Of a stretch of DNA of 64,000 nucleotides, positions 25,147 to 32,332 are shown one piece after another; the first letter of the stretch is position 1; each line of letters opens with the position of its first letter. The position numbers and the translations under genes were made by a program. A model generated the notes under the pieces. It did not search any database. It was not told the origin of the DNA and saw nothing but the letters and a program-made list of their open reading frames with translations. Source of the DNA: JBEVOS01 sp044226655 (lineage in GTDB: Bacteria > Pseudomonadota > Alphaproteobacteria > Caulobacterales > Aquidulcibacteraceae); assembly GCA_044226655.1 (NCBI GenBank), contig JBGAGO010000003.1, positions 248,001 to 312,000 on the forward strand, given 5' to 3'.

Positions 25147-25427
25147 GGAGAGCCTACCGGCTCTACCTAGCCGCGTTGGTTTGGTTGTTGCGCGGTCTGG
25201 CGGCGGTCGAGTTTCTCATTGGAGCATCCGCGGTGATTACCGTGGTCCAGGTGCTGAGCGCGAACCGATCCGGCGCGAGCTTCGCGGTCTATCCAAACGT
25301 TGTCGCTGCCCAGTTGACCTATCTCGCCGCTGCGGTTCTCTGCGCCGCGCTCGCCGAGATTCTGGCCCAGAGCGCCTTTCATCCCAGACGCGCCGCTGAT
25401 CGCACTGCAGTGCAATCAGCTCCTTAG
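25143..25427 (+). CDS. Possible small membrane protein overlapping the dehydrogenase stop
   Basis: 94-residue frame beginning at TTG, which overlaps the preceding stop as TTGA. It encodes two hydrophobic segments (LYLAALVWLLRGLAAVEFLIG and LTYLAAAVLCAALAEIL). The hydrophobic pattern and overlap suggest a real coupled gene, but the weak start and lack of a recognised family leave doubt. The last codons lie inside a 26-bp imperfect palindrome at 25395-25420. Confidence 0.45.
   Translation: MRRAYRLYLAALVWLLRGLAAVEFLIGASAVITVVQVLSANRSGASFAVYPNVVAAQLTYLAAAVLCAALAEILAQSAFHPRRAADRTAVQSAP
25395..25420. repeat. 26-bp imperfect palindrome
   Basis: GCTGATCGCACT, a 2-bp centre, then AGTGCAATCAGC. All twelve pairs match except one. 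No T-run follows, so it is not a classical terminator. It opens the structured region in front of the reverse transcriptase. Confidence 0.6.
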
Positions 25428-25468
25428 AGCCGGAAGCCAGAGATCGAACGGCGCGCGCCCGCCCTGGT

Positions 25469-25496
25469 TCCCGGCCCAAGCTCCACTTGGCCGGGA
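25469..25496 (+). other. Strong stem-loop upstream of the reverse transcriptase
   Basis: TCCCGGCCCAAG, loop CTCCA, then CTTGGCCGGGA: eleven base pairs with one bulged C. It may terminate the upstream transcript or belong to a longer retron RNA. Confidence 0.5.
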
Positions 25497-25581
25497 TGAG
25501 AAATGTAGCGCGCCGCTGTGCATCTGTGTCGTTCGCGCGATTGACTCGCGCGCCGCTCACGCCAAATTCAAGCGCAAGGCG

Positions 25582-25686
25582 TCCCGCCCTTCTACGTCCG
25601 CTGTTGATCCTGCGGCGGAACAAGCAATGTCGATCTTTGCACCCCTCCCTAAAGGGAGGGGTGCAATTAAGGTACGAGGGGCGGGA
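25582..25686 (+). ncRNA. Candidate retron msr-msd RNA
   Basis: Outer arms TCCCGCCCTTCTAC (25582-25595) and GTACGAGGGGCGGGA (25672-25686) can pair over 14 bp with one G-U pair and one bulged C, like the a1/a2 repeats that bracket retron RNAs. Between them are a small hairpin (TCCGC 25597-25601 with GCGGA 25615-25619) and a perfect 14-bp stem (25637-25650 with 25653-25666) that would be the msd hairpin. A G follows the first arm directly, where the branching G would be. The second arm covers the GAGGGG ribosome binding site and the A of the RT start codon. At 105 nt it is short for a retron RNA, so the true 5' end may lie further upstream. Confidence 0.45.
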
Positions 25687-27362
25687 TGCCATCTCCTTCA
25701 GAAGAAGGCCGGCGCGTTTGGCTGCACGAGGGTCTGCCGCTCGTCACCGCCGACGACGTCGCGCGCTTTCTCGGCGTTCCCACCCGCGAGCTGACGTTTC
25801 TGCTCTACAAGGCATCGGAAGATGCGCGCTACACGCCGTTTGAAATTCCCAAACGTAGCGGCGGCATGCGCCAGATTCATGCGCCGACGAAGCAGCTGAA
25901 GGACTGGCAGCGCAAAGTCGCCGCCGTGCTGCAGGAGAAATACGACGCCCATCCCGCCGCGCACGGCTTCATCAAAGAGCGCTCGATCCTGACGAACGCC
26001 AAGGCCCATGTCGGCCAGCGTCTCGTGTTCAATATCGATCTGTCGGATTTCTTCCCGAGCATCAATTTCGGCCGCGTGCGCGGGCTCTTTATGGCCGAGC
26101 CGTTTCTGTGCGGCCCGGCCGCCGCGGCCGTGCTCGCCCAGCTCTGCACGCACAAGAACGGTTTGCCGCAAGGCGCGCCCACCAGCCCGCCGCTCTCCAA
26201 TTTCATCGCCCACGGCCTCGACCGGCGCCTCGCCCGCATCGCACGCGAGCAGGGCGCGCATTATTCCCGCTACGCCGACGACATCACCTTCTCCACCAAC
26301 AAGCCGGCCATGCCGCCTGCGATCGCGCATCAGGAGACGGGCGAGAGCGGCATGGTCGTGTTCGTCGGCGATGCTGCGGCGCGCGCCATCGAAGCCGCCG
26401 GTTTCGCCATCAATCAGCGCAAGGTCCGCCTGCAACGCCATTCCCAGCGCCAGAGCGTGACGGGCCTTTCCGTCAACACGCAAGTCAACGTCACGCGCAA
26501 TCGCATCCGCCGTCTGCGCGCCATGCTGCACGCCTGGGAGCGCTATGGCGTCGATGACGCGGCGCGCGCGCATTTCCTCGATCATCGCGGCCTACGGCAT
26601 GTGCCCAACAATCCCGGCCGCGCCTTCCGCAACGTACTCTATGGCGAGCTTTCTTTCATCAAGATGGTGCGCGGCCGTGAAGACCCCGTCTTCCTCAAGC
26701 TCTGCGCGCATCTGCTGGAGCTTGATCCCAATCCCTCACGCTTCGTGCGCCAGATGGCGTTCGGCGCCGATGATTTCGACGTCTTCATCAGTCATGCGAG
26801 CGAAGACAAGGACGAGATCGCGCGCCCGATCTTCGAAGCCTGCCAGGCGCTCGGCCTCAAAGCCTTCATGGACGAAGCGCATATCGGCTGGGGCCAAAGC
26901 TTCACGATGAAGATCAACACGGCGCTCGGCGCCGCGCGCATCGTGCTCGCGGTGATCTCGCCCACATCGGTGACGAAGGATTGGCCGGTTGCGGAGGTGA
27001 ACGCCGCGCTCAATCTTGAGGTCTCGCAGCAGAAGAAGGTGGTGCCGCTCCTCGTCGGCAAGCCCGATCTCGCGCGCCTGCCGCTGATCGCCTCGAAGGA
27101 TTGCATGACTTGGACGGGCGACGCCGCGGCCGTCGCTCAGCGCTTGCACGCCGCGAAGGAGGGCGATGCGCCGCGCCGGCCCTCAAGCCTGCATGCCGCC
27201 GCCGCCCAGGCCGCCGCCAATCCTGCGCCGTCGCCGGCGCTGGCGCCGCCGCCCGCGCAGAAATCGCCGCCCGCCGTACCACGCCCCGTCATCCAAAAGC
27301 GGACGCGGCGGCGTCTCTCCTTTTGGGAATGGCTGTTCGGCGCGCGCCCGCGCCGCAAATAG
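25686..27362 (+). CDS. Retron-type reverse transcriptase fused to a TIR domain
   Basis: 558-residue fusion. Residues 1-345 are a retron/Ec-type reverse transcriptase: NAKAH (104-108) matches the retron NAxxH motif, NIDLSDFF carries catalytic Asp118, QGAPTSPPLSN is at 162-172, the catalytic YADD at 196-199, and VTG at 258-260 is the retron motif that contacts the msr RNA. There is no maturase or HNH region, so it is not a group II intron enzyme. Residues 362-460 are a TIR domain (FDVFISHASEDKDE; W433-x3-E437, the likely NADase Glu). A Pro/Ala-rich linker and a basic, Trp-containing tail (SFWEWLFGARPRRK) end the protein. By analogy with retron-TIR defence systems, phage disturbance of the RT-DNA would release NAD-depleting activity. 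The ribosome binding site GAGGGG precedes ATG 25686. Confidence 0.93.
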   Translation: MPSPSEEGRRVWLHEGLPLVTADDVARFLGVPTRELTFLLYKASEDARYTPFEIPKRSGGMRQIHAPTKQLKDWQRKVAAVLQEKYDAHPAAHGFIKERSILTNAKAHVGQRLVFNIDLSDFFPSINFGRVRGLFMAEPFLCGPAAAAVLAQLCTHKNGLPQGAPTSPPLSNFIAHGLDRRLARIAREQGAHYSRYADDITFSTNKPAMPPAIAHQETGESGMVVFVGDAAARAIEAAGFAINQRKVRLQRHSQRQSVTGLSVNTQVNVTRNRIRRLRAMLHAWERYGVDDAARAHFLDHRGLRHVPNNPGRAFRNVLYGELSFIKMVRGREDPVFLKLCAHLLELDPNPSRFVRQMAFGADDFDVFISHASEDKDEIARPIFEACQALGLKAFMDEAHIGWGQSFTMKINTALGAARIVLAVISPTSVTKDWPVAEVNAALNLEVSQQKKVVPLLVGKPDLARLPLIASKDCMTWTGDAAAVAQRLHAAKEGDAPRRPSSLHAAAAQAAANPAPSPALAPPPAQKSPPAVPRPVIQKRTRRRLSFWEWLFGARPRRK

Positions 27363-27398
27363 CCAAACGCCGCGCGCAGTCGCGGGAACCGGGAGGCG

Positions 27399-28040
27399 AT
27401 GATGACGACGAGCGAAGCGGCGCTTGCGCGCCCACGCGCCAAGACGCCCTGGCTCTGGGGGCTGATGGCGGTTCTGTCCGTCCTCATCGCGGCGCACGGG
27501 CTCTCTTATCTCGTGCTCGGCCGCGCCCATCTACCGCCCTTCGTCGCCGCCAACGACTTCGCCTGGCCCTACATGATCATCGTGCACGCGGGGGGCGCGG
27601 GTCTCGCTCTGCTGCTCGGCCCCTGGCAATTCCTGCGCGGCCTGCGCGCCAAGCGGCCGCGTCTGCACCGCTGGATCGGCCGCGGCTATGTTGCGGCCTG
27701 CGCTGTCGGCGGGATCGCGGGCGGCCTCATCGCGCCCTATGCATCGTCGGGACCGATCGCTGCGGCGGGGTTTCTAACCTTGGCCCTGATCTGGCTGTTC
27801 GCCACGTTCTCGGCCTACCGCGCCGCAACACAGCGCAATTTCGTCGCGCATGAGCGCTGGATGATCCGCTCCTTCGCGCTGACGCTCGCGGCCGTGACCT
27901 TGCGTATTTATTTGCCGCTCGCGGCGGTCCTCGCGATCCCGCCAACGCCCGCCTATATCGCCGTCGCTTGGCTCGCCTGGGTTCCCAACATCCTGATCGC
28001 CGAGGTCTGGCTGCGGAGCCGCAGGCCCGCCCGGGGCTAA
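27399..28040 (+). CDS. DUF2306-type membrane protein
   Basis: 213-residue inner-membrane protein with about six helices. Conserved features of the DUF2306 family are visible: a His in MIIVHAGGAGLALLLGPWQF, LHRWIGRGYV, and FVAHERWMIRSFALT. The conserved His residues resemble haem ligands of ferric-reductase-like proteins, but no function is established. It starts 36 bp after the RT-TIR gene with GGGAGG upstream and ends about 50 bp before the second dehydrogenase subunit. Confidence 0.82.
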   Translation: MMTTSEAALARPRAKTPWLWGLMAVLSVLIAAHGLSYLVLGRAHLPPFVAANDFAWPYMIIVHAGGAGLALLLGPWQFLRGLRAKRPRLHRWIGRGYVAACAVGGIAGGLIAPYASSGPIAAAGFLTLALIWLFATFSAYRAATQRNFVAHERWMIRSFALTLAAVTLRIYLPLAAVLAIPPTPAYIAVAWLAWVPNILIAEVWLRSRRPARG

Positions 28041-28093
28041 GCTTGCACATGGCTCCAGCCCCGGTAGAACGGGGCCAGGAGGCCCGAGGCGCA

Positions 28094-29233
28094 ATGGATT
28101 TCAACTTCACCGAAGAACAGGGGATGCTGCGCGATTCGATCGCGAAGTTCATCGCCGCCGAATATGATTTCGACAAGCGCCGCGGCTTTCTGAAGGATGC
28201 CGATAGCTGGAAGAAGATTTGGGCCGCGCTCGCAGAGCTGGGCCTCATGGCCGCGCCCCTGCCCGAAGAATTCGGCGGCCTGGGCGGCGGCCCGATCGAC
28301 GTGCTCGTCATCATGGAAGAGTTCGGCAAGGGCCTGGTGGTCGAGCCGTTCGTGCAGACCGTCGTGCTCGGCGGCGGCTTCCTCAAATACGCCGGCTCGC
28401 CCGCGCAGAAGGAAGAGCATTTAAACGCCATCGCTTCGGGCGAACGCGTCATCGCCTTCGCCTATGCCGAGCCGCAAGGCCGCTACAATCTCGCCGATCT
28501 GACGACCAGCGCGAAGAAGGCCGGCGCGGGCTTTACGCTCAACGGCCACAAAGCCGTCGCGCTCGGCGCGCCGCAAGCCGATCATTTCGTCGTCACCGCG
28601 CGCACGGGCGGCGGCCAGCGCGACGAAAAGGGCGTCTCGGTCTTCATCGTGCCGAAGGCCGCCAAGGGCGTCACCACGCGCGACTACATCACGATTGACG
28701 GCTTCCGCGCGTCGGACGTCTATTTCGAAAACGTTGCGCTCGCCGCCGAACATCTCATCGGCGCCGCCGATGACGCGCTTCCGCTGGTCGAGCGCGTGGT
28801 CGACGAAGGCATCGCCGCCATCGGCGCGGAAGCCTGCGGCGTGATGCGAGAATTGCACGCGCAGACCATCGAGTACGCCAAAGGCCGCAAGCAATTCGGC
28901 GTGCCGATCGCTTCGTTCCAAGTGCTGCAGCACCGCATGGTCGATATGTTCACCGCGCTCGAGCAATCGGTTTCGATGACCTACATGGTCACGCTGAAGC
29001 TCGACGGCTCGGCCGAAGAGCGCGCCAAGGCCGCCAGCGCCGCCAAAGTCCAGATCGGCAAGGCCGCCCGTTTCGTCGGTCAGAACGCCATCCAGATCCA
29101 TGGCGGCATGGGCATGACCGACGAAATGAAGGTCGGCCATTATTTCAAGCGCGCCACGATGATCGAAAGCCAATTCGGCTCCGTCGATCACCATCTGCGC
29201 CGCTACACCACGCTGTCGCGCGAAGCGGCGTGA
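28094..29233 (+). CDS. Acyl-CoA dehydrogenase, PimD-like small subunit
   Basis: 379-residue acyl-CoA dehydrogenase resembling the small subunit of pimeloyl-CoA dehydrogenase-type heteromers. It starts MDFNFTEEQGMLRDS at ATG 28094; a much longer in-frame extension overlaps the DUF2306 gene and is not credible. It lacks the usual YEGTSEIQR end and instead closes with FGSVDHHLRRYTTLSREA, as in this subunit class. The C-terminal flavin-contact region IHGGMGMTDEMKVGHYFKR is present. It probably pairs with the protein of 23947-25146, from which it is now separated by the retron cassette. Confidence 0.9.
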   Translation: MDFNFTEEQGMLRDSIAKFIAAEYDFDKRRGFLKDADSWKKIWAALAELGLMAAPLPEEFGGLGGGPIDVLVIMEEFGKGLVVEPFVQTVVLGGGFLKYAGSPAQKEEHLNAIASGERVIAFAYAEPQGRYNLADLTTSAKKAGAGFTLNGHKAVALGAPQADHFVVTARTGGGQRDEKGVSVFIVPKAAKGVTTRDYITIDGFRASDVYFENVALAAEHLIGAADDALPLVERVVDEGIAAIGAEACGVMRELHAQTIEYAKGRKQFGVPIASFQVLQHRMVDMFTALEQSVSMTYMVTLKLDGSAEERAKAASAAKVQIGKAARFVGQNAIQIHGGMGMTDEMKVGHYFKRATMIESQFGSVDHHLRRYTTLSREAA

Positions 29234-29243
29234 CGGCGCCTTG

Positions 29244-29267
29244 CCCTTCCCCCACGAGGGGAGAAGG
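29244..29267. repeat. Degenerate CCTTCTCCC-type hairpin
   Basis: CCCTTCCCCC, a short loop, then GGGGAGAAGG. It is an imperfect relative of the better copies at 36445-36472 and 40446-40582. Confidence 0.5.
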
Positions 29268-29291
29268 ACGCGGAGGAGAAGGACCCGCGCC

Positions 29292-29534
29292 ATGCTCGAA
29301 CTCCGCCCCAATTGCGAATGCTGCGATCGCGATCTGCCGGCGGAGCGCGAGGGCGCGTTCATCTGTTCGTTCGAGTGCACGTTCTGTGCGGGCTGCGCGG
29401 AAACGCGCTTGAGCTTCCTCTGTCCCAATTGCGCCGGCGCGCTCCTTGCGCGTCCGACGCGCGCGGCGAGCTTGCACGCGAAATTCCCGCCGTCCGCTGC
29501 GCGCAAGCTGCGCGCCGCGCCCTGCCCAAGCTGA
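29292..29534 (+). CDS. DUF1272 cysteine-rich protein
   Basis: 80-residue protein starting MLELRPNCECCDRDLP, the DUF1272 signature, with further Cys pairs in ICSFECTFCAGCAE and FLCPNCAG. The Cys spacing suggests a small zinc-ribbon protein. The ATG at 29292 is the conserved family start. The stop is one base before the ASCH-DUF167 gene. Function unknown. Confidence 0.93.
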   Translation: MLELRPNCECCDRDLPAEREGAFICSFECTFCAGCAETRLSFLCPNCAGALLARPTRAASLHAKFPPSAARKLRAAPCPS

Positions 29535-29535
29535 G

Positions 29536-30162
29536 ATGCATTTCACCGAACGCCTGCGCGGGCCTGTCATGCGCGGCGAGGTGACGTGTTCGGTGCGCAT
29601 CTGGCAGAGCCCGCGCGTCAAACTCGGCGGCCGCTATCCGCTCGGCGCCGGCGCCATCGAGATCACCGCGCTCCGCGAAATCGCGCGCAAGGACATCACG
29701 CCCGCGCTCGCCAAACGCTCCGGCTTCGCCAGCGTCGCCGACCTGATGAAGATCGCCAAGCACGGCGCGGGCGAGCGCATCTTTCTCGTGGAGTTCGTCT
29801 ATCGCGGCGAAGCGGGCGCGCTCGCGCCGCCCAAGCTCCAGCCGCCTTACGCCGTGCGCGACGGCGGCGTGCGCCTCGCCGTGCGGCTGACGCCGCGGGC
29901 CAAGCGCGCCGAACTTGCCGGCCTTGTCGAAGATGTCGATGGCCGCGCCGCGCTCCATATCAAGCTCGACGCCCCGCCCGTCGACGGGGAAGCCAATGAC
30001 GCGCTCATCGCCTACGTCGCCAAAGCGCTCAAACTCAAACAGCGCGACGTAACGATCGTCCTCGGCGCGCAAACCCGAAACAAAGTCCTGCACCTCGCCG
30101 GCGATGCGGCGGAGATCGCGCAGCGGCTGGAAAAGTGGATCGCGACGCTGAGCCTCGCTTAG
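29536..30162 (+). CDS. ASCH-like/DUF167 (YggU) fusion protein
   Basis: 208-residue protein combining two families normally encoded separately. Residues 1-95 resemble an ASCH domain (SVRIWQSPRVKLGGRYPLG...ITALREIARKDIT), a fold expected to bind RNA or modified nucleotides. Residues 105-200 are DUF167/YggU (VRDGGVRLAVRLTPRAKRAEL, then DAPPVDGEANDALIAYVAK). No stop or frameshift lies between the halves. An internal GTG near residue 105 could in principle give a separate DUF167 product. It follows DUF1272 by one base. Confidence 0.8.
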   Translation: MHFTERLRGPVMRGEVTCSVRIWQSPRVKLGGRYPLGAGAIEITALREIARKDITPALAKRSGFASVADLMKIAKHGAGERIFLVEFVYRGEAGALAPPKLQPPYAVRDGGVRLAVRLTPRAKRAELAGLVEDVDGRAALHIKLDAPPVDGEANDALIAYVAKALKLKQRDVTIVLGAQTRNKVLHLAGDAAEIAQRLEKWIATLSLA

Positions 30163-30191
30163 CGCGTCTCCCTCATCGCGTTGCGCACCCT

Positions 30192-30313
30192 CTGTCATTC
30201 CGGGGCGTCGCGCAGCGACGAACCCCGGAACCCAGGGGCGAAGGCTTTGCGCTTTGATCCCCTGGGTTCCGGCGCTCCGCCGCGCTGTCGCGCGGCTCCG
30301 GCCGGAATGACAG
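30192..30313. repeat. 122-bp palindromic intergenic repeat with 12-bp terminal inverted repeats
   Basis: CTGTCATTCCGG at 30192-30203 and its exact complement CCGGAATGACAG at 30302-30313 bound the element. Inside, CCCAGGGG and CCCCTGGG form further pairing. The whole unit could fold into one long hairpin. Similar noncoding hairpin elements are common between genes of alphaproteobacteria. It fills most of the 230-bp gap before the alkylation-repair genes. Confidence 0.8.
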
Positions 30314-30393
30314 CGTGTTCCAACTAAAATCGCCTTCGCCCTCATGTCCGATTCCGGCGAGACGTGGGGCGCCGGCGCGTCCATAGTCGCGCT

Positions 30394-31791
30394 ATGACGC
30401 TCGACGAAGAGATCTGCCACGCCGCCATCGAGGCCCGCGATCCGCGGTTCGATGGGCTGTTCTTCATCGGCGTCACCTCGACGCGCATCTATTGCCGCTG
30501 CGTGTGCACCGCCAAGACGCCCAAGCGCGCCAACCGCACGTTCCATCTCTCCGCCGCCGCCGCGGAGAAGGCGGGTTTTCGCCCCTGCCTGCTGTGCCGG
30601 CCCGAACTCGCGCCGGGCCTTGCGCCGATCGACGCGGCCGAACGCCTCGCGCACCAGGCGCTGGCGCGCATCGAGGCGGGCGCGCTCGAAGATCAGGGCG
30701 TGGAAGACATCGCCGCCGATCTCGGCGTCACCGACCGCCATCTGCGCCGCGTCATGGTCGAGACGTTCGGCGCTTCGCCCATCGAGATCGCGCAGACCTG
30801 CCGTCTGCTGGCCGCCAAGCGCCTTCTCAAGGAAACCGATCTGCCGATCACCGAGATCGCGTTCGCGTCCGGCTTCCGCTCCGTGCGCCGCTTCAACGCG
30901 ACGGTGAAGGAGCGCTATGGCCTCAATCCCGCGCGCATCCGCGGCCGGCGCAGCGCGGTGAAGAGTGATGTGCTCAAACTCTCGCTCGTCGCGCGCGGCC
31001 GTTACGAGCATCGCCCGGTGTTTGAGTTTCTGGCGCGGCGCGCCTTGCCCGGCGTCGAAATCGCTACGGAAAATCGCTATGCGCGCACGCTGTCCCTGCA
31101 TAGCGCGGCCGGCTGGATCGATGTGACGCCGCACGGCAAGGGCCTCACACTTGCACTTTCTGAAAGCCTCGCGCCGGCGCTGCGTCCGCTCGTCGCCGCC
31201 GCGCGCGGCGCTTTCGATCTCGATGTCGATTGCGCCGTCATCGATGCGCATCTGCGCCTCGGCGAAGAGGGCGTGCGCATCGCGGGCGGCATGGAGGGCT
31301 TCGAAATCGCCGCGCGCGCCGTGCTTGGCCAGCAAGTGACGCTCGCCGCCGCTTGCACGCTCGCGGGCCGCCTTGTCGATCGCTTCGGCGCTTCCCTTGA
31401 GAACGCGCCTGAGGGCCTCACGCGCCTCTTCCCGAGCGCAGCGGCGGTCGCAAACGCGAACGCAGCCGACATCGCCAAGCTCGGCATGCCGCTGAAGCGC
31501 GCGGAGACATTGCAACGCGTTGCGCAGGCCATCGCATCCGGCGCGCTCAAGCTCGAACGCGGCGCCATCGCCGCGGGCCGCGCAGGTCTTGCGCAGATTT
31601 CCGGCGTCGGCCCGTGGACGATCGAATATGTCGCGCTGCGCGCGCTCGGCGATCCCGACGCCTTCCCCGCCGGCGACGCGGTATTGCGCGCCGAACTCGG
31701 CAAAGATTCTCCCGATCCCTGGCGCCCCTGGCGCGCCTACGCCGCGATCCGCCTGTGGCGCCGCGCGGCCAAGAAAGGACGCATCGCATGA
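30394..31791 (+). CDS. Ada/AraC-AlkA fusion: methyl-sensing regulator and 3-methyladenine DNA glycosylase
   Basis: 465-residue alkylation-repair protein. Residues 1-80 form the Ada zinc domain: Cys residues in IYCRCVCTAK and RPCLLCRPE match the methyl-acceptor Cys and zinc ligands. Residues 85-185 are an AraC helix-turn-helix (ADLGVTDRHLRRVMVETFG, ITEIAFASGFRSVRRFN). The rest is AlkA: an N-terminal domain, then a helix-hairpin-helix glycosylase (ARAVLGQQVT, ISGVGPWTIEYVALRALG, and an Asp in FPAGD). It probably senses methyl phosphotriesters and induces its own operon with the adjacent ogt gene, which overlaps by ATGA. Confidence 0.94.
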   Translation: MTLDEEICHAAIEARDPRFDGLFFIGVTSTRIYCRCVCTAKTPKRANRTFHLSAAAAEKAGFRPCLLCRPELAPGLAPIDAAERLAHQALARIEAGALEDQGVEDIAADLGVTDRHLRRVMVETFGASPIEIAQTCRLLAAKRLLKETDLPITEIAFASGFRSVRRFNATVKERYGLNPARIRGRRSAVKSDVLKLSLVARGRYEHRPVFEFLARRALPGVEIATENRYARTLSLHSAAGWIDVTPHGKGLTLALSESLAPALRPLVAAARGAFDLDVDCAVIDAHLRLGEEGVRIAGGMEGFEIAARAVLGQQVTLAAACTLAGRLVDRFGASLENAPEGLTRLFPSAAAVANANAADIAKLGMPLKRAETLQRVAQAIASGALKLERGAIAAGRAGLAQISGVGPWTIEYVALRALGDPDAFPAGDAVLRAELGKDSPDPWRPWRAYAAIRLWRRAAKKGRIA

Positions 31792-32276
31792 CCAGCACGA
31801 TCTTCGCCTACGCCTCGCCCATCGGCGTGCTCACGCTCGTCTCGAATGGCGCGGCGCTGAGCGGCGTCTATTTCGAAAACCACAAGCCCGGCGGCCCGCC
31901 GAAGGATGCGCTGGAGGGCGCCGATAAGGCGCTCGACGCCGCGCGCAAGCAGCTCGACGCTTATTTCGCGGGCCGCCGCCAGAGCTTCGATTTGCCGCTC
32001 GCGCTCGCCGGCACGCCGTTCCAGCGCAGCGTCTGGGCTGAACTCGCGCATATCCCGTTTGGCGAAACGACGACCTATGGCGCCATCGCCGCCGCCATCG
32101 GCAAGCCCGCTGCTGTGCGCGCCGTCGGCGCGGCGGTCGGGCGCAACCCGGTCTCCATCGTGCTGCCCTGCCACCGTGTCCTTGGGGCAAGGGGCGCGCT
32201 CACGGGCTTCGCCGGCGGCATTGAGCGCAAGCGCTTCCTGCTGGCGCTCGAACGGGACCGGGTCCGCGCCCGCTGA
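31788..32276 (+). CDS. ogt: Methylated-DNA--protein-cysteine methyltransferase
   Basis: 162-residue suicidal repair protein that removes methyl groups from O6-methylguanine. The active-site PCHRV occurs in NPVSIVLPCHRVLG, preceded by the DNA-binding segment GETTTYGAIAAAIGKPAAVRAVG. ATG 31788 overlaps the stop of the Ada-AlkA gene as ATGA, so longer in-frame starts are rejected. The pair makes a compact adaptive-response operon. Confidence 0.96.
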   Translation: MTSTIFAYASPIGVLTLVSNGAALSGVYFENHKPGGPPKDALEGADKALDAARKQLDAYFAGRRQSFDLPLALAGTPFQRSVWAELAHIPFGETTTYGAIAAAIGKPAAVRAVGAAVGRNPVSIVLPCHRVLGARGALTGFAGGIERKRFLLALERDRVRAR

Positions 32277-32332
32277 GCTTCCGCTTCGCGCGCGGCCCGT
32301 TATGATCGCGCCGACCAAAAGGGAGGAATGCG

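Noticed and set aside
25637..25666. Perfect 14-bp hairpin before the RT gene as a plain Rho-independent terminator
   Set aside because: It is followed by TTAAGG rather than a T-run, and it lies only 20 bp from the RT start. A terminator role is not excluded, but the retron hairpin reading fits better.
25686..26760. Reverse transcriptase as a group II intron maturase or diversity-generating element
   Set aside because: It has the retron NAxxH and VTG motifs and lacks a maturase/HNH region. No intron ribozyme ends or template/variable repeat pair were seen.
29359..31515. Long minus-strand frame of about 720 codons under DUF1272, ASCH-DUF167 and Ada-AlkA
   Set aside because: It runs through a palindromic intergenic repeat and antisense to three recognised genes, so it is a composition artefact.
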